64,000 nt of DNA, taken from Nematostella vectensis (taxonomy: Eukaryota > Cnidaria > Anthozoa > Actiniaria > Edwardsiidae). The notes beneath the pieces are model-generated. The model saw only the letters and a program-made list of their open reading frames with translations, did no database searches and had not been told where the DNA came from. The stretch lies in the NCBI RefSeq assembly GCF_932526225.1, contig NC_064038.1:6475822-6539821 (forward strand), in the 5' to 3' direction. Shown piece by piece: positions 1 to 12,762 of this stretch. Numbering within the stretch: the first letter of the stretch is position 1; each line of letters starts with the position of its first letter. The translations under genes and the position numbers were made by a program.

Positions 1-345
1 ATGATCCTCTACAATACGACATGATACTCTACAATACGACATGATCCTCTACAATACGATATGATACTCTACAATACGACATGATCCACTACAATACGAC
101 ATGATCCGCTACAATACGACATAATCCGCTACAATACGACATGATCCTCTACAATACGACATGATCCGCTACAATACGACATGATCCACTACAATACGAC
201 ATGATCCTCTACAATACGATATGATACTCTACAATAAGACATGATCCACTACAATACGACATGATCCGCTACAATACGACATAATCCGCTACAATACGAC
301 ATGATCCTCTACAATACGACATGATCCTCTACAATACGACATGAT
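1..345. repeat. 20-bp tandem satellite
   Basis: About 17 head-to-tail copies of a 20-bp unit, ATGATCCTCTACAATACGAC, with single-base variants (CCT/CCG/CCA/ACT at positions 6-8). The array runs off the left edge, so its full size is unknown. There are no spacers, so it is not a CRISPR array. Small open frames crossing it are by-products of the repeat. Confidence 0.95.
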
Positions 346-3154
346 GCGATACCATGCGACATCGTACGATATTTTCGAAGACTCGCTCGTTCATTTTTAG
401 CCACAAGCCACTCTTGAATAAAATCCCGTACGTCGCATAGATACGACATGGTAATCTTCATCGTACGATGTTTACAGCGCGGTAGCAAGCTATACAATAC
501 TATGCGATGCATGTTTCCATATGCCGGATCAGCCCGCTACTGGCAAATCACACTATCTATGGACTCACGAGTCCATTCGGGCCCAAGAAATATTTGTCAA
601 GAGAGGATTCATCAGAACTTCGGGCAGTCCACCGCCAAAAATTATGTACCAAAATGATTATCGTGGTTTTACATAGCTTTAGGGAATAGCTTTTGATATA
701 TGTTGAAATGAGGTCGGTATTGTCTACACCGCCGTGGGAAAAGATTTGTCAAAGATTGTGAATTTATACAGGAATGCTATAGATCTGAAATTGATATCGA
801 AAATAATCGAGAAAAACATTGTAAAAACTGTCCGATATTCTGATGGAACTTATCTTAATTGTTATATTCAAAGACATTTATATATATTTAACAATATATA
901 TAACATAAGTGTTTCCTAGCGCGATTTTTTTTTTTGGTATTTGTTTCAGATGATAACGGGTGACCTTGGAGGCAAAGCGAGCTGCTCACAGTTCACCCAA
1001 GAGATATGCCGTCACTTGTAGTTTCTCCCTCTTTACGACTTACCTTTTTTATCCATATCACTCTCAGCAACTAAAAGCATTTTATTTGAGTATTTATAAA
1101 TACCTGAATACCTGAAATCAGCTCTTTCTGGCATAGAAACTTTCTTGTTGATTCGTATGCGCCGAATAGGCTGCTTTTTGTCGTAGTATTTTGCCAATAG
1201 CCGGAGGGCGTGATGTCACGTGATTTCGTGCAAGTAGCATATATCCTACGATATTTTCTGTGTCACTGACATGGGTGGGGCTTATTTTCAAATTCATAAA
1301 ATGGCAGCCAGGTTTAGGTTCCGGACAAAGGGGTAACGAAATTGCGTGACTTTTGTATTTTTTGCATTACGTTCAGTATAAATTCGTTTAGAAATTATCA
1401 TTAAAATTTATCAGCTTTGTAAAATATTCTTTTTGGAGAAGAAGTAACGCAGCCGTTTATGGTGAAAAAATATTTATGCTTTAATTCATGGGTAGTTGTA
1501 TCATGCTTCTTGGCGGTTTTAAATGAAGATTACTATAGAATATTACATTGTGAATAATTTCTCAAATAATAAAACGATTATCTTACAGCATTGTTTTTTT
1601 TTTGTTTCCTATTTCCTTTTTTTCCTATTTTCCTATAGGGTTCGAGTAAATGCTCGATTAAGGCGCTTCCCTTGAATAAGCGCCTCCCGAAAAATATGAA
1701 TACCTTAAATGAACTAATAAACGCCCCCTATCCATAGAATGCCTCCTATCTAATGAACGCCTCCCCTGAGCTTACAAGTTTGAACGCCCCCTACCCTCCC
1801 TCCCAGCATAAAAACAAACGGCATAGTATTCGGTAATATAAATCAAATTTAAATAAATCTGAGTTGAGTTTGAGACTTGCTTAATCTTAAGAAATGCTTG
1901 CTACGCGAGCTTTAATTTTTAACGTGATCCTGACTGAGACTAGAAACCCACTGCACTTTGCTTTGTTATATTTCCATGGTTTGTAAAGAACGCCCCTCTA
2001 ATAAACGCCTCCTATCTATTGAACGCCCCCCCCCCCCCCCCCCCCCCCCCCCCGCAATTGTCAAGATTTTACGCCTTGAACGTTGTTCAAAGGTATTATT
2101 TTTCTAGAGATAGAATGTTTCCCTTGTATAAGCATGTAAGCACATCGCCTGGGACGCGTGAAAAAATAATTATTCGAGCAAGTATAGCCGATGTCGGCTC
2201 TGTTGTGACGTCACAAAAGCCTTCACTACAAGGTTACTTTGCGGTGATCGACTTCAAACTTTATCGCTGAATTCTTCTTCGTCAAAATAGCGACACTTCA
2301 TCTGTTAAAAGAGAATTCTTCAGGGGAAGGGTACTTGCTTAGAACACCTAGCTCCTCTAAGAGAAACCTATGCTGAGAAGTGCGGTACAAGGAGAATTTT
2401 GCTCCTCGGAATCTTTTCTTGTGAATGATATCGTGTGTGAAGGAATTCGAGGGTTTTGAGGCAAGCTTTGAATCGTCTGTTTGTGAAATTGCTTTGTGTT
2501 GGGATGATGAAAGCGAGGGATGAACTCAACAAGTCATATCGACGACAAGCAGTTCGATTTTGAGCTTTTTACGGCGTATATGATTCTTATTCTCGTCTTT
2601 GTTGCCATTATAATCAAGTATGTCTTGTTCACGTGAAGTAGCGGATGCATTAATAATTACAAGTTCGCACGGAATACTCAGACCGTCACATCCTGCACTG
2701 TCTACACACCGTGAAACCCAATTTTCAAATGGTGGTTACACATAGCGAGCACAAATATGCCAAGCGTCATCTACATAAAGGGAAACAACGCTTACGAAGA
2801 TGTAAACATCTACTCAAAAGTGTTGTGAAACGAATTACGATTTTCAGGCGAAATAACAACTATTGCACAAGCACATTCAAGCATAAACATTTTGCGGTGT
2901 TATTTAGAAATGCTTGAAGAAACTATTGAAATAACTTTTATCGCGAAGATAAAGCAGTATTATATTCCTAAATTGTCTTCAAACCCATTCTGGACCCGGT
3001 TGCATTTGAAACCTGATTAAAACGTACGCCGTCGTCGTTATTTGTGACAAACGCTGAGAACCTGTTTTTTACAAGAACCCGTATCTTTAGTTTTGATTTT
3101 TGTTATTCGTTGCCTTAATTTATTTTAAATGATATAGGAGATAATTTAAAATGA
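346..3154. other. No gene recognised
   Basis: AT-rich sequence with short chance open frames only. It contains a poly-C tract at about 2027-2053 embedded in a C-rich stretch (about 1660-2050) in which motifs like 'aacgcc(t)cc' recur, probably a decayed repeat. No exon with flanking splice signals and a recognisable protein was found. Confidence 0.5.
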
Positions 3155-3290
3155 TGGTTTTCAAAATCCCGCGTAACAAAATGTAATTGTTAAAGTGTAA
3201 TAATTAAGCCAGAACAGAAGGGAACAAAGACATTACAGTGTATTAGTGTTAAGTAAACTAAATAGTATTTCACGGGTTTTTGAAAACCAC
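3155..3290. mobile_element. MITE family A, copy 1
   Basis: A ~136-bp non-coding element with terminal inverted repeats: TGGTTTTCAAAATCC at the left end and GGTTTTTGAAAACCAC at the right. The interior is related, in reverse orientation, to the element at 10621-10765 (shared 'ctaaatagtatttcac' and 'acattacagtgtatta'-type blocks). It has no coding capacity, so it is a miniature inverted-repeat transposable element by structure; the superfamily is unknown. Confidence 0.75.
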
Positions 3291-3560
3291 AATAATTTTT
3301 TTAGCAGGAGATGTATGTACATTATTATGAGGACCTTTTTTATAAGAACGTCCAGGCTAACATGTCACCATATTTTAAGAACATGATAAGAACACGCCGA
3401 GGCGCAGATAGCAGCAAAATATTGCTTTTTTTTTACTCTTATGTGTTCTAAAATGAAGATGTTCTTATAAAAAAAAGAGTTCGCTCATGGTTTATACGTT
3501 TATTTCTAGGCTCGCTTTCCTGCTTCTGTGTGCCTGTATATGCCCCATGAGGCCAATGGA

Positions 3561-3704
3561 GGGGCGTAGCCAGGGGGGTGGCCAAGGACCCCCCTTTTAG
3601 CAGCCAAAAATACAGTAAATGCATGAGAAATTATCTAAAATACAGAAAAAAGGCCTTGAAAGTCCCTTTTGGGCTCCATCCTGTTAAAAATCCTGGCTAC
3701 GCTG
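3561..3704. mobile_element. Short inverted-repeat element, GTAGCCAGG family
   Basis: Bounded by GGCGTAGCCAGG and its inverse CCTGGCTACGC. The interior ('aaaatacag', 'agtcccttttgggc') matches the reverse complement of the element at 45397-45530, so the two are dispersed copies of one MITE-like family. Confidence 0.7.
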
Positions 3705-4934
3705 TAACAGTGAGGCATGTGTTGGTTGTGAATAGAGCCCCTCTTATTTCTTGACAAAGGTCAAACGGTTTTGGAAACATAAAATTGTGGTTTTAGAGGT
3801 TTACGTTTTACCCCTTTTAAATTTTCTAATACTACTTGAGACCTGATATTTAAAATCGATATTTGAACTTGAAAAATACAAACCCCACAAATTCATTGGC
3901 TAGAAACCCAATACAAATTTGGTCACAAGCCTTGAGACTTCATTCATGGCAGAATAATTGTCCATCAGGAAACAGGGGCAGATCTAGCTTTTCGCTATAG
4001 GGGGTGGGGGGGTTGACTCAGTGACAAAGGGGGGAGGGGGTAATTTTTTTGTTACAAACGGCTTTCTAGCAGCCCAAAGAGGAGGGGAGGTTAAACCCCC
4101 TTAACCCTCACCCTAGATCCGCTACTGGGAAACCCACCTATAGCTCTTGTCTTTGATAAGGGCTTTAGCCTGCTAGCTGCCTCTTCAGTTGATTTATTAG
4201 AAAATTACTGGAATCCCAAAACTCTGAGAATAGTCATTTCTGCATAAACCCACTTGAGATCCATCTAGCAGGCTACAAGGGATTTTAAATTGGACAACCC
4301 TTTGAAAGATTTGGATATTTTGGGGGGTTTTGAGTTCAACCCTTTCCCTCCCTCTAAGAGTGAGAAGCAAAATTTGAAAAAAAAAAGCAAAAAAAAAAAA
4401 AAAAATAAAAATGTGTGAATGTGTTGCGCTTATATAGCGGAGCTATCTTGTATGTATACACTCTTTTTTATGAGAAGGTCTAATTTTCAGTTGAGGCTGA
4501 GCCGTTCTTATTTTTGGAACATTTTAAGGCTGAAAACTTTCCTACGAATGTTCTTAAATTTCAGGGACCTTAAATCATACACACCAGCTAAAAACAGAAC
4601 TACACAAATGATCAATAACAATTATTTTAAGTTGCTAGTATGAGCAAAATTTGATTCTTCATTATTAGAGCGATCACTCTAATAAAAAATATATATTTTG
4701 CTGCTATCTGAGCTTCGGTATGTTCTTAGCACGTGAAGACGTTCTTATAAAAAAAAAAGGTTCTAATAAAAAGAATGTACTCACCTGCGCTTAACATGTA
4801 ACTAATTATTTGACAATAAAGATACAGAACTGCTTCTCTCATTTTATAATTGCGAGTGTGAGTTAGTATGTAAGCACTGAAGATCACTCTATGGGACACC
4901 ATCCCCAGTAGCCCCTCCATCCCCCATATACAGG

Positions 4935-5095
4935 TTTAAAGCCGCATTGTCACCAGTGTACTTCCGGAGGTCCGACTGAAACCTCAACCGTTAAAAGACA
5001 AAAGAATCTATTAAAATCCGAGATATTAAACAGGCCATCCGCTCTAAATTATCAATCACATCCTCAAAGAAACTTCCAATATACACACTGGCTTG
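4935..5095. repeat. Dispersed repeat, partial copy
   Basis: Starts TTTAAAGCCGCATTGTCACC and is similar over about 150 bp to 26043-26200 (shared 'caggccatccgct', 'aaattatcaatcacatcct', 'caaagaaa'). Only the copy at 26043-26286 shows both inverted ends, so this one is probably truncated. Confidence 0.65.
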
Positions 5096-6074
5096 AGAAA
5101 GTGCATGACACACATGCATAGCCAAAATGAAAATGGCCCAAAGAGACGTGAGAGGGAAAAGAGGTGCGCAAATAGTTGTGGGAAATTTCATTGTTCAGTC
5201 TTCCTTCCCGCGACCCTTTGCGCGTGCGCAAAAAAAGAAAAAAAAAACGTAATGAAGTGGGTAAGAGACTGGCATGGAGTGGTCACCATAGTGCTTTTTG
5301 CTATCTATATCAAAGCTATTTTACGCGAGACAGGAATGGACCCATCTATCAGCCCACTTATCGCAATCACCATCTCCCAGGTAACACTCCAAGGCGATAA
5401 GCGCGCACATTATAAGTGTGTCTGGTTATTCAGTTGTCGGGCAAATTATCATCATTATGAAAAGAATATTGCCGCTAAAAAGCATTAATACTAACATTAT
5501 TACGTTGGAATCCAAGGATTGGATTGGAACGAGATTTGATAACCTTTGGAAAGAAGACCAGGAGTTAGAGGTAATAAAATTAACATGAAAATTAGCTATC
5601 GATTAGAGATGAATATAGAATGGAGCCTTTGCACGTTTGTTAGCAAAACAAAATGAGGTCTGGTACCCAAAAAGTACTATAGTTTTCTCGTTTCTTTTCC
5701 TTCCTTCTTTTCTTTTCATTGGCCTCTTCATTGGCATAGGGTGTGTTGTCTGGTTTATGCGCTGACAAAAAGGCAAACTTAGGTCTGTGCATTTGCGATA
5801 ACAACGCGATGTGTTAAGGGCAACATAAAATCTAGGGAAAGCTTTCGGTTCTTATTCTGAGAATGGCTTTTTTAAATGACTTCCGAGTATTTTCATATGT
5901 AAAGAAAAACTTTGCTATTATTAACAAGGTCTTTTACTGATTAGTGGTTTTATGCAGTCTGAAATGGAATAGAAATCCCCACTTTTGAAGAAAAGAAAAC
6001 AGCTACTCGAAATTTAGAATCCTTCAACCCACAAAAAATGAACACGACTTCTCTTCAACAAGCAAAATAACAAT

Positions 6075-6080
6075 TTTATT
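6075..6080 (-). terminator. Polyadenylation signal of the minus-strand pseudogene
   Basis: AATAAA on the minus strand, 27 bases past the stop codon of the terminal exon at 6107-6318. The placement suits a 3' end signal. Confidence 0.5.
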
Positions 6081-6511
6081 CCTTTTAAAGTTACAGAATG
6101 TTTTTTTTAATTGCTCAAATCAAGTCCGTACACATCAACACACACTCTGCCGGCGTTGTTGGATGTTGATTGGTTGACGAGGTCTTCGCCATACCAGACT
6201 TTCAACTCTGACTTCGGCCCAACGTAGTAGCCCTTGTCAAAACCGTACTGTAGGACGAGTTCCTTCGAGAGCGAGTCAAACACATCCCATGGAGAACTAA
6301 TCGGATCCACTCATGTACCTGATTGAAAAAAAAAATGAAAACTTTTACAAGTCTAGATGAAGTTTTTTACTTTGTTTTTAATAATCCTACAATAAAATAG
6401 TCCATCAATGTACGTCAGAAAAGGGGCCAACATCCGACAAATTGCAACACAAGGTATTTTGACTGTTTCTTGCACAGAAAGTGTCCCTCTATAACATACT
6501 AAAAGTTTTAA

Positions 6512-6815
6512 AAAATCGAAGCAGGCAAACACCCCGAAAAACGGGATCGAATTTTCAAATGCAAGGCTTTAAAATTTAGACCCTGTTACAGGTTCTTACT
6601 CGTAGATACATATTAAATCCATGGAACCCGTTTCTTCGATTGAGAGGGAATTAGTACACGATGAAAATCGGAGCAGGCAAACAACCCGAAAAACGGGATC
6701 GAATTTTCAAATGCAAGGCTTTAAAATTTAGACCCTGTTACAGGTTCTTACTCGTGGGTACATATTAAATCCATGGAACCCGTTTCTTCGATTGAGAGGG
6801 AATTAGTACACGATG
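6512..6815. repeat. 152-bp tandem duplication
   Basis: Two adjacent, nearly identical copies, 6512-6663 and 6664-6815. Each contains 'gcaggcaaac', 'cgaaaaacgggatcg' and ends 'ttagtacacgatg'. The few differences suggest a recent event. It lies between the exons of the minus-strand pseudogene. Confidence 0.95.
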
Positions 6816-6901
6816 ACCCTTTGCATTGGCCTTAGGGCGAACAAGCTAGATTGTTCATGCGGCAGGAGCACTAAACGTGCTGCAGTCCTGGAGGTCTCTC
6901 A

Positions 6902-7207
6902 CAGGCCCGTACCCAGGGGAGTGCAGGGGGTGCAAACGCACCCCCCATAACGGCCGAAAGTCCACTTTGGGTTCTCAATAGACGTGCTATTTGTAGACAA
7001 AACTAAAAATCATAAGCTTGGTCACTCTGGTATGTAGCCAAATTCAACAATGAACGCCCCATGAAGACACTGCAAAGGCACAAAAAAAACATTCTGTTCT
7101 TTCGGGGCTGGTTAGATTTTTATCACAAAACTTCCTCCCCCTCCCCCCGGAAAAATGGCCCACTTTTTCGATTTCGTTAAGGGTTCACCCTGTCTAAGTC
7201 CCTGGCT
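6902..7207. mobile_element. Inverted-repeat element, TACCCAGG family, copy 1
   Basis: Begins CAGGCCCGTACCCAGG. The interior ('cgaaagtc', 'atagac.tg', 'ttatttgtagacaaaact') is shared with 39508-39860, which begins the same way and ends with the inverse CCTGGGTACAGGCCTG. The right end of this copy is degenerate. Confidence 0.7.
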
Positions 7208-9142
7208 CAGACTTCAGACCGCCTCTCTATCGCCTTTCCATTGGTTGACTTGATGGAATACTGGGACTTGGGAACATGGCTGCTGCTGAAGTTGGGGTTA
7301 GATATTGGAGGCTCCCTAAGGCTCTGTCCTGTTAACAGCTGCCTGTGCGCGGATGTAGGGTGAGGAGACAAGCTTCTTGAACGATGCCCCCTTTCCTAAC
7401 CGTATTCATGGAAGTTGGTATCCTAACCAAGAAGCGCATGGATAAAAAGCAAATAATAAAATGGGAAATAGAAATAACATTAAACCCTAGCAGCTAATTC
7501 ATGGCCGTCATTCCCCACATCTTCGTGTAGATTTGGATTTCGGCTCAGGGTAGATGTCATGGGCTTCCATACGGAATTATCGTCACCAACAGGAACGGTG
7601 ATACTAATCCTGTGGACGATTTTACCGCAGCTTTCCACATAAGCAATCATATATTCGATTCTCCATCAGCTTCCGTGTCGATTGTGCCACAACCGCTTAC
7701 CCTTGCTCAACATTTGAATAAAACTCTGCTTGTTTTCCTTTTTTGCTCCCCAAAAAATCCTTTTCTTCATAGGGACCGCCATGTTTAAAAGAACGTAGCG
7801 GAGGCTTCGATTTTACTTGACCTTTTTTTCCTGTCATGACCTCTGTTGAGAAGCCATCGGCATTACCGATCGAAACACTACGATACATTACAGCAGGAGT
7901 TTCAACCTTCGTGAAATAATGTGTCGACTTCCTTGGGCCAGGGTATTCAGTGTAGAAGAGCACCTCCATCCAATACATACTGTAGCACGGTAGATGGTGT
8001 TTTGGTATCCATCCAATGTGGACAAAATGACCTCGGCCAAAACAGGCTAGAGGAAAACTTCAGAGCTTCAAGAAAAAAATGTTGTTCAAGGTCTTCTGGG
8101 GATGAGCTAGAATTGGAACGCTGTAACATGTACGACGTCATTGTCAATGGGAACTGCCAATTGCGAGGTTGTGCTATCTGCTTACAAGATACCTTTCTCG
8201 GTCACTTTAGCGGTATCAACATTAACTGCGCTTTCGGCTTAGGCACCCGTGCAGGTGTTTTTCAGTGTAGAGTCTAGCAAAAAGGGAGATCTTTCCGCAA
8301 GAACTTTCAGAAATGTCTCAAAGGGTTAAATATCTACAAGCATGTAATGGTGTCAAAATTTTTGTTTATTTTTTTACCAATGTATTGACAGGATAAGCCT
8401 CTTCAGACTCCGTCTGATATCACTGTGGTCCTGCATTTAAAATCACTCGTAACAATTATAATTTCCCTAAACACCTGTAAAGATAGCTAAAAACCTGTGG
8501 ATTTTGCCAAAAATATAAAAGCTATATCAGATAACATCGATTTTATCGAGATTGTGTAGAAATATATATTTCTTATCATTAATAGTGGTATAAATTTTGA
8601 TTTTTTCAAATTATGTATATTTTTCGTGAATTTCATGATTTGGGATCCCTGTGGTTTCCCATACAAGCTTTGACATTGGAAAATTCGATGCAGTTTTTCG
8701 GGGGTGCCCTGATTTTTTCAAACTTTTAATATGCTATAAAGGGAGACTTAGTTTATACAAAAACGTTGAAAAACCTTGTTGCAATGAGTCCGGTCTTAAA
8801 CCGTAGATTGACTGGACTAAAATCCAACAGCTAATTCGCCTTTTGGGTTCCTTGATTCCAAACTTTGAATTGTTTTGAATGGACGTAGCACTAAAATAGT
8901 TTCCAAACACGTCTCAAAGATTGACCAATCAAATAGCACTTCACGGGAGGCAGAAAGCAGTTATTGTTAACGAGTCTTACCGGATATGTCGCAGAATATG
9001 AAAGCGCAGTAAAAAAGCCGAGCATTTGGCAGTGAAATGTATTCTCAGATATTTATCAGCATTTTATCAGATAAATTTAATTTGTGTTAATAATGATTTC
9101 GTTTTTTTTTTCTATAAATAAATGGCAAAAAATCGCACTTAC
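7208..9142. other. No clear gene; one unexplained minus-strand open stretch
   Basis: The minus strand is open at 7978-7697 and 8147-7947, but no family was recognised and no clean exon borders were found. These may be remnants of middle exons of the surrounding pseudogene or chance frames. 8280-9140 is AT-rich without features. Confidence 0.3.
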
Positions 9143-10620
9143 GTAAAATTAACGCGAGGGAAGATGACATGGTTTTACTTGTTGGTGACTAGAATGTTCA
9201 GCGAGTAATCTCTCAGAACATGATTGTTATGGCAGTGACTATCCAGGCCATGGAATGTTTTGTCACACGTGACAGTTCCACTGGTGCACTAGTTTCAGGG
9301 CGGCGAGAAACCCCTGGCGGCGAAATTTATTGATAATCCCAGGCTGGAAGCCCTTTGCTCCAAAGCAGACGGGCTCGTAGTTTAGTCGTCTTTCCCATTC
9401 ACCTAAATAAGCCAACGTATAAATCGAAGGCTCTGTGAGCTTACCCGTTAATGCACGCCCAACACACATGGGAGACTTTTTGACTAGTGTTTTGACCATA
9501 GCGGTCACAAGCCGATACTATACTACTAAATTTAACCGGAAGTTAATCAATGATCCAAGGATTTTTGCGAAAGCACAGAAAGACCACAAACCATCCGACG
9601 ATCGAGTGACACAGAAGTCCCCCCAAAAATCAGAAAGTAGTGCTTTACAAGCATTCACGAGTTAAAATGAATGTTATTAATAAAAGTACATGTGTTTCGG
9701 TAAAAAAAGACATGTCCTTAACAATTTTGGATTTCTAAAAAGCTTTACATGTAAATAACCTTTTAGTTTACTGGATAAAAGAGAACAACTTACCACTCGT
9801 GCCTGGAGCAGCCACAAAACAACACCCGAGGAGAAAAGCGACAAAAGCTGCTTTTGCCATTATAGAGTATCTTGAAAGAGTATCTTGATAAACTGCACCC
9901 GAGATGGCTGATTCTGTTTGTGATACAACGTCTGAGGGTTTTAGAAATTATATGTAGGATGCTAGTTACGTTTCACGAAAAAACATGTTTTGGTATAAAC
10001 AACTTTCAAGAAGCAATGCCAAAATGCGCGGATTTGTCTGATTTGATTGACGATTTATGTTTTTGCTCACATCAGGGGGTAAATATGACCAATAGCGAGT
10101 TCCAAGGGTAAATATGAACAATAGCGAATTCCAAGGGTAGGGGATCAGAACTTGTTAGTTTAAATTCTGATAATAAATCACAAGTTTTCTTTATTTTTGC
10201 TGTAATTTGTTTTGTTTTGCAACGCTAACGTACTCTCTGTGTTTACTTAAAAAACTAGATCTTCAACTATGAAAACTAGACGTTCTTATAAAAAAGAGTG
10301 TATTTGAAATTGAACCCTAATTGAACATAGGAGGTATGGAGTATTCAAACTTCCGAAAAGTTATATTTCTAAAGAAAGGCAATCAAAAAGAAAAGCTATT
10401 TTAACAATCAGGCAAATCGATATTTGCTAAATTGTCACGAAAACTATTTCATGCTCGAAAACAAGGCCTTGGTATCTTAATTGTGACAAATACAAAGAAG
10501 AGTATACCATTTGCGGCCAGTTTATAACATATCAACGCCATAGAGGGCAGTCTGTATTTTGTTTCTTTGTAGGAAATTGCAATCAAGCAATAGGCAAGCA
10601 ATTTCTTTCCATAAAGGAGA

Positions 10621-10765
10621 GTGGTTTTCAAAAACCTGTGAAATACTATTTAGTTTATTTAGTACTAATACACTGTAATGTATTTGTTCTCTTTTGTTCT
10701 GGCCAGCTGGCCTGACTATTACACTGTAACAATTACAATTTGTTTAATGGGATTTTGAAAACCAC
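10621..10765. mobile_element. MITE family A, copy 2
   Basis: A 145-bp element bounded by GTGGTTTTCAAAAACC and GGGATTTTGAAAACCAC, an imperfect ~16-bp terminal inverted repeat. It is the reverse-oriented relative of 3155-3290 and is non-coding. Confidence 0.8.
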
Positions 10766-12121
10766 TCTAAGGTTGCACTCTTTATTTTGCATAGCGCTTG
10801 TATTGACGAATATGTCATGACAAAAACTCACATTGACACAGAACACGTTTTCGCAAGCCAAAGCTTATTCTGGATCTCGCTCTTGTCGGAAGTCCTAGAA
10901 GCCGATGTGGAAGGGAATAAACATACGAAAACAGGAAAAAACAAGCAATAAGATCACGTGAAGCTAAAGTTGAAAAAAGAGAAAAGATGAGAGGATTTCT
11001 GGCAATACGGATTACATTTTAAAAGTTGTTATTTTTATGGTCCAAGTAGATTGGTAGGGTATGGAATAGTGCGTTTAAATGCAAGGGATGTATACGAGCT
11101 TCCGCTGGATCTATCTTTTTTCATTCATTTCAATTCATCACCCCACTCTTCTTCATTGCTGAATATCAAAGCCCTTCCTGGGCCCTTAGCTACTTGGCTA
11201 TTAATGAGGCTTGTAGAAATAAAGCCCCACAGAAAACAATGGAAACAGTGTCAATCATGCAATCGGCTACTGCCCCGACGCGCTAGCCGAAACCTCGAAT
11301 AATCGAATAATAAAAAAAGAATAGCGCATCGCAGGAAAAAAAACGTATAACCAAATTGGAAGGAACTAGGTGGTTTATTATCAGAATTCGTCTTAGAAAC
11401 TCTGTTTCTCCAGTCCTTGCGAGTTCCCGAGTGGAATTGTTCGAACCCTTGTTTTTCAGATTTACTCAATTTTGCTGGTTTTCGAACAGAAACATTCGGT
11501 GGCACTTTAGCTGGGTTTTAAATATAAAATATCGGTATAAGAAATGTGATGAAATGTGATGACAACCTTTAATTGAATCATCATGATACGGTTCTATATG
11601 TTTCAATAAAATAAGGCTAACTTCAAATGAATATTTTACATCCAGAATGGTAACAACAAATTTTTGCTCGTGTGCGCTCTGTAATTCTATATTGCCATTA
11701 AAAAAAAGATTTTGTTGCAGCGATATCGCGGTTTCAAACATCCAATATTTGATGCAGCGCGCACGAGACAAAAATCCCCGAGACAGTTGCGACAAAGATT
11801 GCATCAAAAATCGCAAGTGTAAGCCGGCCCCTAGAATCCTAGCTACCACCGTATCTACGCCTTTTCTCTCATGGGAGTTTGGGAATCCTTTTAGTATTTG
11901 TATACAAATATTTTTTAACACCATTCCTTCATGGCCCTTGGTCTCAAAGTGACCTTCTGCGGGTAAACTTATACGCCGAGCTGGTTGCTGAATTAATAAC
12001 TAATTGAAAACATTGAGGGTAGATTTCGTAACGACACCAAAACCATCTAAAGAGTCGAATGTCAATCCCAAAGAGTTCGTGCCACAATCTCTAGATTCAT
12101 GTTCTGTTACTTTATTTTCAG
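10766..12121. other. No gene recognised
   Basis: The open frames here (for example 11924-11466 on the minus strand) lack recognisable domains and splice context. The right end (about 12085-12121) is a pyrimidine-rich acceptor for the putative first NCKX coding exon. Confidence 0.4.
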
Positions 12122-12123
12122 GG

Positions 12124-12235
12124 ATGAAGAAACGGTTGCGTTTCTTCAAAACGCGCGCTTTATTCGTGGTTGGTTCGCTTGTGATCTACTTGTACTTGGC
12201 GGGAAACATTGGCGGGAAGCATGCAAGTAACACAG
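12124..12235 (+). CDS. SLC24A: Putative first coding exon of the NCKX exchanger
   Basis: A TTATTTTCAG acceptor ends at 12121, ATG follows at 12124, and the exon ends at a GTAATC donor (12236) in phase 1. It encodes a basic start (MKKRLRFFKTR) followed by a hydrophobic segment (ALFVVGSLVIYLYLAG), like the signal/anchor at the N-terminus of NCKX proteins. It lies 720 bp upstream of the first certain NCKX exon on the same strand. The assignment rests on position and topology, not on a conserved motif, and the connecting exon(s) are not visible. Confidence 0.5.
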
Positions 12236-12562
12236 GTAATCTGTAATGGTTTATTTGCCATTGAAATTGGATTACACCTAGCGGATATTTCTATAAGTAA
12301 ATGGTTTTTTTTCTTGGGGTTTCTCTGGTCTTCGTTGGTGTTTATTTTTTTATTGGATTGTCAATAACTGGTACAAACATGAAATCAGCTACATGATTGG
12401 ACTACATATCTTTTGTAGTTCCCTATGATCCCTACTTGTAAATACCACAAACGCACGCACAGTTTATCTTATTTCTCTCCGTCTGAGACGAAATTTAATT
12501 AACTATAAAAAAATATTTTGACATATGATTTTTGCAGAGGCATTTTATTCCCTTAAAAAATA

Positions 12563-12762
12563 NNNNNNNNNNNNNNNNNNNNNNNNNNNNNNNNNNNNNN
12601 NNNNNNNNNNNNNNNNNNNNNNNNNNNNNNNNNNNNNNNNNNNNNNNNNNNNNNNNNNNNNNNNNNNNNNNNNNNNNNNNNNNNNNNNNNNNNNNNNNNN
12701 NNNNNNNNNNNNNNNNNNNNNNNNNNNNNNNNNNNNNNNNNNNNNNNNNNNNNNNNNNNNNN
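12563..12762. other. Assembly gap (200 N)
   Basis: Exactly 200 unresolved bases, probably a fixed-size placeholder. It lies between the putative NCKX start exon and the exon that begins half-way through the alpha-1 repeat. Open frames spanning it are meaningless. Confidence 0.98.

Larger units (their letters stand above)
6107..9860 (-). pseudogene. Disrupted gene for a secreted cnidarian protein family
   Basis: Three exon-like pieces are visible. Exon 1 (9860-9794) encodes a signal peptide beginning MAKAAFVAFLLGCC and ends at a GTAAGT donor. Exon 2 (9517-9143, donor GTAAGT) reads in three successive frames: CDRYGQNTSQKVSHVC, then GKLTEPSIYTLAYLGEW / NYEPVCFGAKGF / LAALKLVH, then CDKTFHGLDSHCHNNHVLRD ending near NHVIFP, with an in-frame TAA after LVTNK. 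The terminal exon (6318-6107) reads VDPISSPWDVFDS / GFDKGYYVGPKSELKVWYGE / VCVDVYG, with a TGA immediately before VDP. From memory, the layout resembles a family common in anthozoans (related to 'uncharacterized skeletal organic matrix' proteins); no database was checked. Two frame changes, both near GTGTG runs, and two stops argue for a pseudogene rather than alternative splicing. Middle exons between 6318 and 9143 were not found. Assembly error at single sites is possible but unlikely four times over. Confidence 0.65.

Noticed and set aside
1-345. Regular 20-bp repeats resembling a CRISPR array
   Set aside because: No spacers between units and the context is animal genomic DNA; it is a satellite.
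7921-8277. 118-codon plus-strand Cys-containing frame
   Set aside because: No signal peptide, no family recognised, and it overlaps an equally open minus strand; not called as a gene.
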